From Comamonadaceae bacterium (GTDB lineage Bacteria; Pseudomonadota; Gammaproteobacteria; Burkholderiales; Burkholderiaceae_C): a stretch of 64,000 nucleotides of DNA. The stretch covers positions 1-64,000 of the forward strand of contig JAIXRJ010000042.1 in assembly GCA_027485235.1 (NCBI GenBank), given 5' to 3'. A program made the position numbers and the translations under genes. Below the pieces are notes generated by a model, which saw only the letters and a list, made by a program, of their open reading frames with translations, was not told the origin of the DNA and searched no databases. Positions 45,998 to 55,395 of this stretch are shown one piece after another. How positions within the stretch are numbered: position 1 is the first letter of the stretch; every line of letters starts with the position of its first letter.

Positions 45998-46968
45998 TGC
46001 ACTGGTTTGCCGGATTTGAACGCAAGACCCTGATGGTGCAGGGCTTGCCAGTCACTTTCCGTCAATCGGCGGATTGGACCGCGCAGTCGCAACGGCCCGT
46101 CCTGGTCTTGCTGCATGGCTTTCCGCAAACCCACGTCATGTGGCAGCGGGTAGCCCAGCAACTGCGCACAAGTTACCGCTTGGTGATGCCCGACCTGCGT
46201 GGCTACGGCGACTCCTCTCACGCTTGCGGTCCGGCAGATCATGCCCACTACAGCAAACGCGCCATGGCCCAAGAGGTGGTGGCTTTGCTCGATGCGCTGG
46301 GCGTCACCGACTTTTATCTTTGTGGCCATGACCGCGGCGGCCGTGTGGCGCACCGGCTGGCGCTGGACCACGCCAGCCGTGTCAAAAAACTCTGCGTCAT
46401 CGACATCGCGCCCACGCTGGACATGTACAGCGGCCATTGGGGCAAAACGCCCACGGTGTCCGGTCCGGTGGACGACCCTTACTTTGCATTTGCGCAGGCT
46501 TATTACCACTGGTTCCACCTGACCCAGCCTGCGCCCTTGCCCGAATTCATGATCGCCGGCAACGCCCAGGCCTATTTGCACGCCAAGCTCGGCGGTTGGG
46601 GCAGCCAAGGTTTGGGCTACATCGAAACCGAAGCCCTCGCCGAGTACGAGCGCTGTTTTTGCAAGCCGGAACTCAATGCCCAAGGCCTGTCTGCTGCCAT
46701 CCACAGCGCCTGCGAGGACTACCGCGCCAGCGCGGGCATCGACTTGCTGCATGACCGCGACAGCCGGGCACAAGGCCAGCGCATCGCCTGCGAGACCCGT
46801 GTGTTGTGGGGCGAGCGCGGCGTGGTCAATCGGATGTTCAAGCCCATTGAGCTCTGGCAAGCCCAGTGCGATGGCCCTGTCTCTGGCTGCGTCATGCCCG
46901 CTGGGCATTTCATCCCCGAAGAGTTGTCCGAAGCCACCAGCATGCAACTGCGGGAATTCTTCTGCTGA
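45997..46968 (+). CDS. Alpha/beta hydrolase, haloacetate dehalogenase-like
   Basis: A 323-residue alpha/beta hydrolase that closely follows fluoroacetate/haloacetate dehalogenases: LLHGFPQTHVMWQRV, DLRGYGDSS, the nucleophile segment LCGHDRGGRVAHRLALDH with aspartate instead of serine, AYYHWFHLTQPAPLPE with the conserved His-Trp pair, HSACEDYRA, and the final histidine in PAGHFIPEE. The aspartate nucleophile and arginines match the carbon-halogen hydrolysing family, but epoxide hydrolases share the aspartate. It is coupled to the Bug protein by TGATG, suggesting uptake and hydrolysis of a carboxylate. Confidence 0.85.
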   Translation: MHWFAGFERKTLMVQGLPVTFRQSADWTAQSQRPVLVLLHGFPQTHVMWQRVAQQLRTSYRLVMPDLRGYGDSSHACGPADHAHYSKRAMAQEVVALLDALGVTDFYLCGHDRGGRVAHRLALDHASRVKKLCVIDIAPTLDMYSGHWGKTPTVSGPVDDPYFAFAQAYYHWFHLTQPAPLPEFMIAGNAQAYLHAKLGGWGSQGLGYIETEALAEYERCFCKPELNAQGLSAAIHSACEDYRASAGIDLLHDRDSRAQGQRIACETRVLWGERGVVNRMFKPIELWQAQCDGPVSGCVMPAGHFIPEELSEATSMQLREFFC

Positions 46969-47017
46969 GCCCGGCGTGGGCGCCATGCCTGCGTGCCTCC
47001 CAGATCCGCGCCTGTCA

Positions 47018-47036
47018 CCCCGGGCTTGACCCGGGG
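47018..47036. repeat. REP-like GC-rich hairpin
   Basis: CCCCGGG-CTTGA-CCCGGGG, the core of a widespread intergenic repeat, with a second hairpin (CCCGCA/TGCGGG) about 50 bases further on. It lies between two convergent genes where nothing is coded. Confidence 0.6.
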
Positions 47037-47121
47037 CCATGCCTCAGCGAGCTCACTCTGCGAGGCTCCCGCATCGGGTGCGGGTTGACAGAGGGTGTCC
47101 TTGTGTTGGGTTGGGTCGGAC

Positions 47122-47895
47122 TCAGGCGCCACAACACTTTTTGTACTTTTTCCCGCTGCCGCACGCGCAAGAGTCGTTTCGGCCAGGTGTTGCGACTTTG
47201 ATGACCTGCTCCACGCGGGGGCCGATGTTGCGCCAGATCTCGCGCAGGTCGTAGACGGCCCACAGGGCTTCGCCGTAGGTGTTGAGGCGGTTTTCACTGA
47301 CGCTGGGGGGGCCGTCTTCGGACAGGGCGGACAGGGTGGGGGTGTCGGCGTCGTCTTCGGTCAGGGCCACAATGGCTTGCAGCGACAGGTCGTGCCACTT
47401 GGCGGCATCTTTGTCCTTGGGGGAGGTCCATTCATCGGGCCAGTTTTCGACCGCGAACATGAAGCCCAGAGCCCAGACCTGCGCGAAAGCGGGGATCTCG
47501 TTGTCGTCGATTTCTGCGCGTTCTTCTTCGGGCAGCGTGGCGATCGCGCCGCGCACGTCCATCACTTCGGGGGCGTAGGCTTTGTCGTCGTCCAGCGCTT
47601 CCACGGGGGTGTCCAGGGCCTGCTTGATCTCTTCAAATCGGCGCTGCCACAGGGCCAAAAACTGCTGGCGCTGGGCGTCGTCGGCAAAGCTGCCACCGTC
47701 GTCACCTTCCTCCACGCCCAGCAGCATGGGCAGCCATTCGGCTTCGGGAATGGCACGGCGGCTGCAGACCAGGGCGGCCATGAAGCCTTCGCAGAACTCC
47801 CATTGCGGGGTCTCTTCAAATCGCTCGCGCAGGTCGTCGAGGAGGCTGTCCAGGGTGTCAAAGTCTTCGGCTTGCAAGCCAGCGGTCGTGTTCAT
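47122..47895 (-). CDS. YecA/UPF0149-family protein with C-terminal SEC-C zinc motif
   Basis: A 257-residue protein. The N-terminal UPF0149 helical domain includes ETPQWEFCEGFMAALVCSRRAIPEAEWLPMLLG, and the middle is acidic. The C-terminus is a textbook SEC-C zinc motif (GRNDSCACGSGKKYKKCCG), as in SecA and YecA tails that contact ribosomes. A ribosome- or SecA-linked role is only inferred. Confidence 0.88.
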   Translation of the reverse strand: MNTTAGLQAEDFDTLDSLLDDLRERFEETPQWEFCEGFMAALVCSRRAIPEAEWLPMLLGVEEGDDGGSFADDAQRQQFLALWQRRFEEIKQALDTPVEALDDDKAYAPEVMDVRGAIATLPEEERAEIDDNEIPAFAQVWALGFMFAVENWPDEWTSPKDKDAAKWHDLSLQAIVALTEDDADTPTLSALSEDGPPSVSENRLNTYGEALWAVYDLREIWRNIGPRVEQVIKVATPGRNDSCACGSGKKYKKCCGA

Positions 47896-47958
47896 GGGGG
47901 TTCCTGTGCTCAGGCGTCGATTGTAGGAGGCCCTCTCACCGGTCTGCGCCGCGCAGGT

Positions 47959-48444
47959 TCAGCGCAGCACAGGCCAGGTGGTGGTGAATTTGGCGCGCTT
48001 GGTCGCAAAAAAAGCTTTGACATTGCGCACATTGGCGTCTTGCGTGAACAGGACTTGGCTGATATTCAGGTAGTGCGGCATGTCGCGGGCCTGCACCACC
48101 AGCATGAAGTCGGGGCCAGGCGAGACGCGCCAGCATTGCTGCACCGCGTCGTGCGACACGGCGCGGGCTTCAAACGCGTCCAGTTGTTCGCTGCCCTGGC
48201 GGTCTAGAGAGACTTCGACCAATGCGCTCAAGCCGTGGCCCAAGCTGGCGGCCAGTTTGTCGCTGCTCAGCACCGCCACCTGGCGCTCGATCCAGCCGCC
48301 CTCGGTCAGCCGCTTGACCCGGCGAAGGCAAGTGGGGGGCGAGACGTTCATCCGCTCGGCCAGTGCCACATTGCTGATGCGGGCATCGCGCTGCAGGGCG
48401 TCCAGCAGTTGCAGGTCGATGGTGTCCAGTTCATTTGATTCCAT
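47959..48444 (-). CDS. Lrp/AsnC-family transcriptional regulator
   Basis: A 161-residue regulator with an N-terminal helix-turn-helix (LDALQRDARISNVALAERMNVSPPTCLRRVKRLTEGGWIERQ) and a C-terminal RAM ligand domain (ALVEVSLDR... CWRVSPGPDFMLVVQARDMPHY). The start at 48444 gives the usual length. AT-rich palindromes at 48458-48474 and 48524-48533 lie just upstream, suggesting autoregulation. It is divergent from glmS. Confidence 0.9.
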   Translation of the reverse strand: MESNELDTIDLQLLDALQRDARISNVALAERMNVSPPTCLRRVKRLTEGGWIERQVAVLSSDKLAASLGHGLSALVEVSLDRQGSEQLDAFEARAVSHDAVQQCWRVSPGPDFMLVVQARDMPHYLNISQVLFTQDANVRNVKAFFATKRAKFTTTWPVLR

Positions 48445-48457
48445 GCATCGTATTTTA

Positions 48458-48533
48458 TTGAAATTAAATTTCAATATTCAAATAAAAAGAAATTTTTAAA
48501 GCATATGTGCATTAATTTTGATCTGAAATTTCA
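48458..48533. promoter_or_regulatory. AT-rich palindromes between asnC-type gene and glmS
   Basis: TTGAAATT-A-AATTTCAA (48458-48474) and TGAAATTTCA (48524-48533) share the core TGAAATTTCA-like half-sites. The spacing and location fit Lrp/AsnC operators. Binding is inferred. Confidence 0.5.
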
Positions 48534-48592
48534 AGTCAGCAAGCCTAACATCTCACCCATCTTGTGAAAACACCCCATTCAGGAGCTTCAAC

Positions 48593-50482
48593 ATGTGTGG
48601 CATCGTCGGCGCCGTCTCTTCCCGCAACATCGTTCCCATCCTCGTGCAGGGCCTGCAGCGCCTGGAGTACCGGGGTTATGACTCGTGCGGCGTGGCGGTG
48701 CACGCGGCCAGCTTGAGCGGTGGTACGGGCGGTCTGCAACGCGCCCGCAGCACCTCGCGCGTGGCCGAACTCATGGACCAGGTCACGGCCGACCACATCG
48801 AAGGCGGCACCGGCATCGCCCACACACGCTGGGCCACACACGGCGCGCCTGCCGTGCACAACGCGCACCCGCACTTCAGCCACGGCACGGCAGACGCCAA
48901 GCCCGGAAAGACTTTGGGAAGCGCCCCGGACAGGCCTGGGCGCGTGGCGCTGGTGCACAACGGCATCATCGAAAACCACGAAGAACTGCGCGCCGCCCTG
49001 CAAGCCAAGGGCTATGTGTTCCTCAGCCAGACCGACACCGAAGTCATCGCCCATCTGGTCGACAGCGTGTACGACGGCGACATTTTTGAAGCCGTCAAAA
49101 CCGCCATCCGCCAGCTGCACGGCGCGTACGCGATTGCCGTGTTCCACAAAGACGAGCCCCAACGCGTGATCGGTGCGCGCGCAGGCTCGCCGCTCATCTT
49201 GGGTGTCGGCCAGGGCGAAACCTTTTTGGCCAGCGACGCGATGGCATTGGCCGGTGTGACCGACCAGATCGTTTATCTGGAAGAAGGCGACGTGGTCGAC
49301 ATCCAGCTGGGCAAATACTGGGTGGTGGACCGCGATCACAAAGCCGCAACCCGCGCTGTGAAAACCGTGCACGCGCACAGCGGCGCGGCCGAGTTGGGCC
49401 CGTATCGCCACTACATGCAAAAAGAAATCTTCGAGCAGCCCCGCGCCATTGCCGACACGCTCGAAGGCGTGGAGGGCATCACGCCCGAGTTGTTTGGCGA
49501 CGGCGCGTATTCCACCTTCAAGGCCATCGACAACGTGTTGATCTTGGCCTGCGGCACCAGCTACTACAGCGGCTGCGTGGCCAAGTACTGGATCGAAGCG
49601 ATTGCCAAAGTGCCTTGCCAAGTCGAGATCGCCAGTGAATACCGCTACCGCGAATCGGTGCCCAACCCCCACACGCTGATCGTCACCATCACCCAAAGCG
49701 GCGAGACCGCCGACACCCTGGCCGCGCTGCGCCACGCACAAAGCCTGGGCATGACGCACACGCTGACGATTTGCAATGTGTCCACCAGCGCCATGGTGCG
49801 CGAGTGCAAACACGCTTATGTGACCCGCGCCGGGGCCGAGATCGGCGTGGCCTCCACCAAAGCCTTCACCACGCAGCTGGCAGGCTTGTTCTTGCTGACG
49901 CTGGCGCTGGCCCAGACCAAAGGGCGCCTGAGCGACGAAGAGGAAGCCGCGCACATCAAAGCCATGCGCCACCTGCCCGCCGCCCTGCAAGCCGTGCTGG
50001 CGCTCGAGCCACAAATCATTGCCTGGTCACAAGAATTTGCCAGCAAAGAAAACGCCCTCTTCTTGGGCCGGGGTACGCACTACCCGATCGCGCTGGAAGG
50101 CGCTTTGAAACTCAAAGAGATCACCTACATCCACGCCGAGGCCTATGCCGCGGGCGAACTCAAACACGGCCCGCTGGCCCTGGTGACGAGCGCCATGCCC
50201 GTGGTGACGGTGGCCCCCAATGACCAACTGCTGGAAAAGCTCAAGAGCAATATGCAAGAAGTCCGCGCCCGTGGCGGCGTGCTTTATGTGCTGGCCGATG
50301 GCGACACGAAGATCGAGAGCAGTGAAGGCGTGAATGTCATCCGCATGCCTGAGCACTATGGCGTGCTGTCACCCATCTTGCACGTGGTGCCGCTGCAGCT
50401 GCTGAGTTACCACACGGCTTGTGCGCGGGGCACAGATGTGGACAAGCCACGCAACCTGGCCAAGAGCGTCACCGTGGAGTGA
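48593..50482 (+). CDS. glmS: Glutamine-fructose-6-phosphate aminotransferase (isomerizing)
   Basis: A 629-residue enzyme making glucosamine-6-phosphate for peptidoglycan and LPS. Cys2 of [12 protein letters not shown] is the glutaminase nucleophile. RWATHG and [13 protein letters not shown] follow, then two SIS domains ([64 protein letters not shown]). The C-terminus [13 protein letters not shown] is typical. It is about 20 residues longer than the E. coli enzyme because of an insertion near residues 97-116 before VHNGIIEN. Confidence 0.97.
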   Translation: MCGIVGAVSSRNIVPILVQGLQRLEYRGYDSCGVAVHAASLSGGTGGLQRARSTSRVAELMDQVTADHIEGGTGIAHTRWATHGAPAVHNAHPHFSHGTADAKPGKTLGSAPDRPGRVALVHNGIIENHEELRAALQAKGYVFLSQTDTEVIAHLVDSVYDGDIFEAVKTAIRQLHGAYAIAVFHKDEPQRVIGARAGSPLILGVGQGETFLASDAMALAGVTDQIVYLEEGDVVDIQLGKYWVVDRDHKAATRAVKTVHAHSGAAELGPYRHYMQKEIFEQPRAIADTLEGVEGITPELFGDGAYSTFKAIDNVLILACGTSYYSGCVAKYWIEAIAKVPCQVEIASEYRYRESVPNPHTLIVTITQSGETADTLAALRHAQSLGMTHTLTICNVSTSAMVRECKHAYVTRAGAEIGVASTKAFTTQLAGLFLLTLALAQTKGRLSDEEEAAHIKAMRHLPAALQAVLALEPQIIAWSQEFASKENALFLGRGTHYPIALEGALKLKEITYIHAEAYAAGELKHGPLALVTSAMPVVTVAPNDQLLEKLKSNMQEVRARGGVLYVLADGDTKIESSEGVNVIRMPEHYGVLSPILHVVPLQLLSYHTACARGTDVDKPRNLAKSVTVE

Positions 50483-50549
50483 GCCTGTTGGGACCTGCTC
50501 CGCAGAGTTCCCTCAGAGAACCCGCAAAGGTGCTCATTGTCAGCAGCGG
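50473..50549 (-). repeat. Diverged inverted-repeat segment, left copy
   Basis: Read on the minus strand it matches 57824-57900 (plus) over about 77 bases with small gaps. Shared blocks include CCGCTGCT, GGTTCT, CGGAGCA and ACAGGCTCA. It overlaps the last codons of glmS. Confidence 0.4.
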
Positions 50550-50988
50550 TATCGCTCCTTGTATCAGCACTCGCTCCAGCGCATTGTGGCGCACGCAAAG
50601 GTCTGCTTCATGGTGCTGATTTTGTACCGTGACACGCGGGCCAAACTGCTTGCGGCAGATACCAAACTGTCGCCCGAGAGGGCGCTGGACCACGGGCCTG
50701 TCGACAATCACCCCAAGGAACGCGCCCTATTGGCCAGGCTGGACAACCAAAGACCCTCCCTCGACCCCCAAATGAGCCTGTTGTGGAGGAGCGTTTGCAG
50801 CGCACCTGTGCCTGTCAATGACTGATGTCGTGCACGGTCGAACTCTGGCGGACCAAGCCTTGGATGGCCTGAGCGGAGTTGAAAGCGTCCCAGCCCTTAA
50901 ACCGCTTGAACAAAAATCGATCACAGACCAAGGTCCGATCAAAAGGGGCTCTCTTATCGTGTTTAATCCCACTATTTAGGAGCGGTTG
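50483..50988. other. Gene-free stretch between glmS and the methyltransferase, possible remnant sequence
   Basis: Several short open frames exist on both strands, but none resembles a family that I recognise. The first 70 bases, read on the minus strand, resemble 57824-57900. An AGGAG site at 50978-50982 belongs to the next gene. It is probably decayed mobile or gene sequence. Confidence 0.4.
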
Positions 50989-52533
50989 ATGGACTGGACT
51001 GCAGGCTACGCATCGGATATCGAATACACCGCAGGCTTTTATGGAGAACAAAGCCCCTCCCATCTCAACTTTGTCTGCTCGCTGAATGGTTATGAGTCCA
51101 TCGCGCTGGACAGGCCTTACACCTACTGTGAGCTCGGCTGTGGTCGTGCGTTAACGTCAATCATCTTGGCTGCGACCAACCCCATGGGCACGTTTTATGC
51201 GGCTGACTTTAATCCGGCTCACATTGTTGGCGCGCGCGACATTGCCAGCACAAGCCAAATACCCAATCTGCATTTGATTGAAAACAGTTTTGAAGAGATG
51301 GCGGCGGGTCTTGTGCCAGATTTGCCCCAGTTTGATTTCATCACCCTTCATGGTATTTATTCGTGGGTCACGGCCGAAAATCGACAGTTCATTGTCCAGT
51401 TCATGGCTCGCTACCTGAAGCCGGGTGGGGTGGTTTATGTCAGTTACAACGCCATGCCCGGCTGGTCAACGGCATTGCCCTTGCAACGGCTGCTGCTTGA
51501 ACATGCAGGCCGTTCGCATGGGCGAAGTGATGCCCTGATGAAATCAGCGGCCGTCTTCTTACAACAACTCGAAGGCGCAAAGGCTGGCTACTTCAAAGCC
51601 AACCCTGGACTCAAACCTCGCATGCAGAAGCTTGCGAATGGCAATGTGAACTATCTGGTGCACGAGTACCTGAACCAGGCTTGGCAGCCCTTGTATTTTG
51701 CCGATGTGGCGAAGGACTTTGCGCAAGCCAAACTCGACTTTGTGGGCTCTGCCGAGCTGGCGCTTGCATACCCATCTATTTTTTTCACCCCCGATAAATT
51801 GGACCTCATCAACGGGGGTGGGGATCCTGTGTATCGTGAAACGATCAAAGATTATTTTCTGAACACTTCTTTTCGCAAAGATGTCTTTGTTCGGGGTGCT
51901 CGGTCAATGCCTGCACTGCGACAAAAAGAGACGCTTCAGGAACTGCAACTGGTGACTGTGGTGCCGCGCCATGCTTTCAATCTCAAATTGAAGTTTGGTC
52001 ATGCTGAGATTGACGCGCGAGCGGAAGTTTATGTCCCTTTTTTAGATGCACTGAGCCTGGGGCCAAAAAGTATTCTTGAGCTGTCCCGTCTCCCAGCCCT
52101 GCAGGCTTTGTCACCCCACACCATCTGGCAGGTGGCTGCCTTGCTGGTGGCCAGTGGACAGGTTGCCATTTCCATTGCCCCGCAGTTAGGCACCTTGGGC
52201 GTGACAGCGCAAAGGCTCAATCGCGTGATCGCCAATGAGGCGCGTTACAGCGATGACTATCAGGTACTCGCTGCACCCCTTTGTGGCGGTGGGGTGGGCG
52301 CCCATCACACCGAGCGCTTGATGCTCTCTGCCCTGATGGACCATGGCGAGCACTTGGGTGCACAGCAGTTGGCTCAGCATGTCTGGGACAGCATACAAAA
52401 AAGCGGGCGACGCATGGCCAATTCTGCCCAACCCATGCAGGACAACGCCGAGAACCTGACGGCATTGCGCGCAATGGTTGAATCGACGATCACGCACAAG
52501 TTACCGCTGTGGAAAACCTTGGGAATACTCTGA
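50989..52533 (+). CDS. SAM-dependent methyltransferase with methyltransferase regulatory domain
   Basis: A 514-residue protein. The N-terminal class I methyltransferase domain shows YTYCELGCGRALTSIILAATNPMGTFYAADFNPAHI (motif I and acidic loop) and LHGIYSWVTAENRQFIVQFMARYLKPGGVVYVSYNAMPGW. The middle (about residues 215-300) matches the regulatory domain of the PF10119 type, and a C-terminal helical part ends at 514. Relatives occur in surface polysaccharide or protein-modification loci, but the substrate is unknown. AGGAG seven bases upstream sets ATG 50989. It is the first gene of the accessory region. Confidence 0.85.
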   Translation: MDWTAGYASDIEYTAGFYGEQSPSHLNFVCSLNGYESIALDRPYTYCELGCGRALTSIILAATNPMGTFYAADFNPAHIVGARDIASTSQIPNLHLIENSFEEMAAGLVPDLPQFDFITLHGIYSWVTAENRQFIVQFMARYLKPGGVVYVSYNAMPGWSTALPLQRLLLEHAGRSHGRSDALMKSAAVFLQQLEGAKAGYFKANPGLKPRMQKLANGNVNYLVHEYLNQAWQPLYFADVAKDFAQAKLDFVGSAELALAYPSIFFTPDKLDLINGGGDPVYRETIKDYFLNTSFRKDVFVRGARSMPALRQKETLQELQLVTVVPRHAFNLKLKFGHAEIDARAEVYVPFLDALSLGPKSILELSRLPALQALSPHTIWQVAALLVASGQVAISIAPQLGTLGVTAQRLNRVIANEARYSDDYQVLAAPLCGGGVGAHHTERLMLSALMDHGEHLGAQQLAQHVWDSIQKSGRRMANSAQPMQDNAENLTALRAMVESTITHKLPLWKTLGIL

Positions 52534-53075
52534 TTTGACCAAATTGCCCAAGGGGCCAGCAATATGGTCAAGTCAAGTCTTGATCCGATACGGGACCGCT
52601 CCAGGCATGAAACCTGTTGGTCTGCTCGATAGGGTTGATGGGCTGTTTGGTGCTGAAAGTTTGATGTCAAGATGGCCAAAAAGCATGGAAAATTTTTGCA
52701 ATGAATTGGCGAGTTAAAGTTTATGCCACGAAAATATTGAATCATTTAATTTTTCAATTGATAATCGAGATGTTCTGAGCATGGAGAAATTATTTTCATT
52801 CAATATTTGTAGGTTGATATTGTTTAATAAAACCAGACGAAAAATCTGAAAGAAAAAATAAGTTGATTGAAGAATGGCGGCAGTGGGTAAAAATCAGCCA
52901 ATAAATGGAGGCCATTTGCAACTTCAGCCCATGAGGATTCATGACATCGTGTTGGCCAAGCAAAACGCCTGCAACCCGCATGAATGCCGTGGATGGGGTG
53001 TGAATCCGGACGATCAGAACTCTGACATGGATATTCAATGGAAGCTGTTTTCTGAGAGTTTTAGAAAGCAGCACC
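52534..53075. other. AT-rich gene-free stretch before the transposase remnant
   Basis: Composition shifts to AT-rich at about 52690. Short frames on both strands show no recognisable domain. A reading at 52874-53086 (+) is open for 70 codons but has no family resemblance. It looks like degraded sequence at an insertion junction. Confidence 0.4.
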
Positions 53076-53228
53076 ATGACAAATGATTTTTTCCGCCATT
53101 GCCTCGATGATCTGATGATCGATTTGACCCATCCAGGGGCGCTCCTGGCCAAGCGCATGCCTTGGCCAGACATCGAAGCAAGGCTCGTTCAGCGATGGGC
53201 GCGCCAAGTCAAGGCCAGAATGGCCTGA
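53076..53228 (+). pseudogene. IS5-family transposase remnant (N-terminal fragment)
   Basis: A 50-residue frame beginning MTNDFFRHCLDDLMIDLTHP and containing LAKRMPWPDIEARL. This is the characteristic N-terminus of IS5-group transposases (DFFR.RLD.MIDL.HPLA.LA.RMPW..IE). The frame stops after 50 codons, and no DDE catalytic domain follows, so the copy is dead. It is a trace of past transposition inside the accessory region. Confidence 0.75.
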
Positions 53229-53376
53229 CTGCCAGATCGCTCAGCGCTTCAATCAGACCGCTGACTTGACGCAGCCAGTTAGCCGCTTGTTTAGTAGGAT
53301 ATCTAAGAAAATATTTAATTTAATGTCCTATTTTTAATCAGTTAGAATCTTTTTTTAAAACTTCAAAATGATTGTT

Positions 53377-54285
53377 ATGTCCGAAAGGCTATTGCTTTGT
53401 CGCCCACAAGGGGGGTTCAATGACATGCTGTGTCAAATAGAAAGGTGTTGCCAGTATGCCGAGGTGACTTCGCGCACCGTGATCGTTGACACTGCATACG
53501 CACATTCCGACTACTTCAAAGACAACTTCAGCCGTTACTTCACTTCCAAACAAAAGCGCCTTGTTCTTTCTCTCGAAGGTCAAGCCACCGATTTGGATGC
53601 CATGCAGGTCTACCCGACATTCCTCCAGGGGCGCGTTACTTCCTACAAAGTCCACCACGACAGCAAGATCGATGCCTTTTGCGACTCCACATCGGGTCTA
53701 GCGCTCACTTTTGACTTTACACGTGACCATGCATCCCCCTTGCTTGTGCACCAACAAGCCGGTGGTGGCTCCCTGTCGCAATGGACTTTGCTCAGGTTGT
53801 CTCTGGATCGCTCTCTGGTGGATCAGCTGCTTGCGAGAATCCACACCATGGGCGGGCCATGGATTGGGGTGCATGTGCGGAACACAGACTACTCAACTGA
53901 CTATGAATCGCTCTTGCAAGATCTCAAAAAGGGCTCCGCAAAACGCATTTTTCTGGCCACCGACAGTTTGCAGGTCAAAGAGCGCTTCCAGTCAGAATTC
54001 AAGAACACAACCGTCTTTTCCTTCTCCAGGCGGCTCAGCGCCGACGCCAAGCCCTTACACGAAATGCGCGACATGGACGACGCTGACGTCTTGGCAAGCA
54101 ACTCAGATGCCATTCTCGACCTGCTTATGCTGGCACTGTCAGCAAGGCTGTTCATTCAGAAAGTCGCGCCCAATCCGTTTGGGGTAACCCACTCCGGCTT
54201 CTCCAAATTGGCACGCACTCTTTGGAGGAGCAAGATCTTGCTGCGGCACCTCGTTCCGGATCCCCGTGTTAAATTTGGTCTGTGA
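53377..54285 (+). CDS. Fucosyltransferase-like protein (O-FucT/NodZ-type fold)
   Basis: A 302-residue protein. The C-terminal half has the fucosyltransferase pattern: GPWIGVHVRNTDY (GDP-sugar-binding HxRxxD-like motif), then RIFLATDSLQVKERFQ and a final loop VLASNSDAILDLLMLALSARLF. The N-terminus LLLCRPQGGFNDMLCQIERC is the donor-side G-x-N-D-x-L motif seen in alpha-1,2 and O-fucosyltransferases. Acceptor and donor are unproven. An ATG at 53368 three codons upstream is an alternative start. The location beside sulfotransferases suggests glycan decoration. Confidence 0.72.
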   Translation: MSERLLLCRPQGGFNDMLCQIERCCQYAEVTSRTVIVDTAYAHSDYFKDNFSRYFTSKQKRLVLSLEGQATDLDAMQVYPTFLQGRVTSYKVHHDSKIDAFCDSTSGLALTFDFTRDHASPLLVHQQAGGGSLSQWTLLRLSLDRSLVDQLLARIHTMGGPWIGVHVRNTDYSTDYESLLQDLKKGSAKRIFLATDSLQVKERFQSEFKNTTVFSFSRRLSADAKPLHEMRDMDDADVLASNSDAILDLLMLALSARLFIQKVAPNPFGVTHSGFSKLARTLWRSKILLRHLVPDPRVKFGL

Positions 54286-54477
54286 TGCGGCTGGATTGTG
54301 TCAACCCTGAACGTGGTCAGCGGTTTGCGCAGGGGGGCAAGCGGAGCTCCGTCCAATCGGGTCATTCCCCCGTGACAGCAGAGACTGGCTGGTTTTTGCT
54401 CCAGGTCGTGGAATCAGTTGATTGAACCAGTGATGAAGTGCAGTCATTTAAAAAATATGCGATATTAGATTTAATGT

Positions 54478-55296
54478 ATGAAAGAGTGCGCTAAGACATT
54501 TATTTTGGGCTTAGGCCATCAAAAATGCGGTACATCATGGGTATACAACTATCTTTCCGAATCTCCGAATTTTTGCAAAGGAACAATCAAAGAATTCCAT
54601 ATATGGGATGCGATAGACATCCCTCTGCTGAAACAAAATTCGGCACATAAGGTGGGTTTTAATTCTAACCCTGTTCAATTTATTCGTCATGCCATGCAAA
54701 ATAACCATGGCGTTTATTTAGATTATTTCGCAAGTTTGTATTCGAGTCAATATTCTATTGCCGCAGATATCACACCATCTTACTGTGGCCTTGAGGCGAG
54801 CAGGCTTGATGCAATTAAAAAGGAATTTCAGAAAAGAGGCATTCAAGTCAAGGCACTCATTTTAATTCGCGACCCTTTGAGCAGAATTAAAAGTGCTGTT
54901 CGTTTTAATTTGGACAGAAAAAATTACAATGAAGGCATTGGCAGTGGAGATCAGGAGTATAGCAAGGCGCTTGAAAAATATTACAAAAATGAACACTGCA
55001 CTTTACGGACCAATTATGAGGCAATCATCAGCCAGTCGAAACAAGTGGTTGCCAAGGAAGAGTTGCATATTGGCATTTATGAAAATATGTTCACACACAG
55101 TGAGGTTCTAAGATTGTCGACTTTTTTAGGTGTGGAGTTAAATGCGCAATATGCCAGTGTGAAAGTAAATAAAACAATTGGAATTGCTGAGGAATCAACC
55201 ATTGACGCTCAAATCAAAGCGCATTGTGCGGATATTTACGACTTTTGTTTTGGAGCTTACCCCATCACTCAAAAATTATGGGGGGGTTCTTCATGA
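54478..55296 (+). CDS. Sulfotransferase domain protein
   Basis: A 272-residue cytoplasmic-type sulfotransferase. The PAPS 5'-phosphosulfate loop is ILGLGHQKCGTSWVYNYLSE near the N-terminus. The 3'-phosphate site is VKALILIRDPLSRIKSAVRF around residue 125-145, with the conserved arginine and serine. KEFHIWD shortly after the loop resembles the substrate-side KE motif of carbohydrate sulfotransferases. Codon use is AT-rich compared with genes outside the region, suggesting transfer. A sugar acceptor is inferred from the neighbours only. Confidence 0.85.
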   Translation: MKECAKTFILGLGHQKCGTSWVYNYLSESPNFCKGTIKEFHIWDAIDIPLLKQNSAHKVGFNSNPVQFIRHAMQNNHGVYLDYFASLYSSQYSIAADITPSYCGLEASRLDAIKKEFQKRGIQVKALILIRDPLSRIKSAVRFNLDRKNYNEGIGSGDQEYSKALEKYYKNEHCTLRTNYEAIISQSKQVVAKEELHIGIYENMFTHSEVLRLSTFLGVELNAQYASVKVNKTIGIAEESTIDAQIKAHCADIYDFCFGAYPITQKLWGGSS

Positions 55297-55395
55297 AGAT
55301 TCATTTGAAGTCTGGAGTTATCAACTGCCAAGACCGTACAATATGAATATTGGTACTGTAATTTTGAAAAAGTAGATTTCAAAAAGAGTGTTCAC

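Noticed and set aside
52874-53086. 70-codon frame before the transposase remnant
   Set aside because: No resemblance to any family, no ribosome-binding site, and it runs into the IS5 remnant in another frame.
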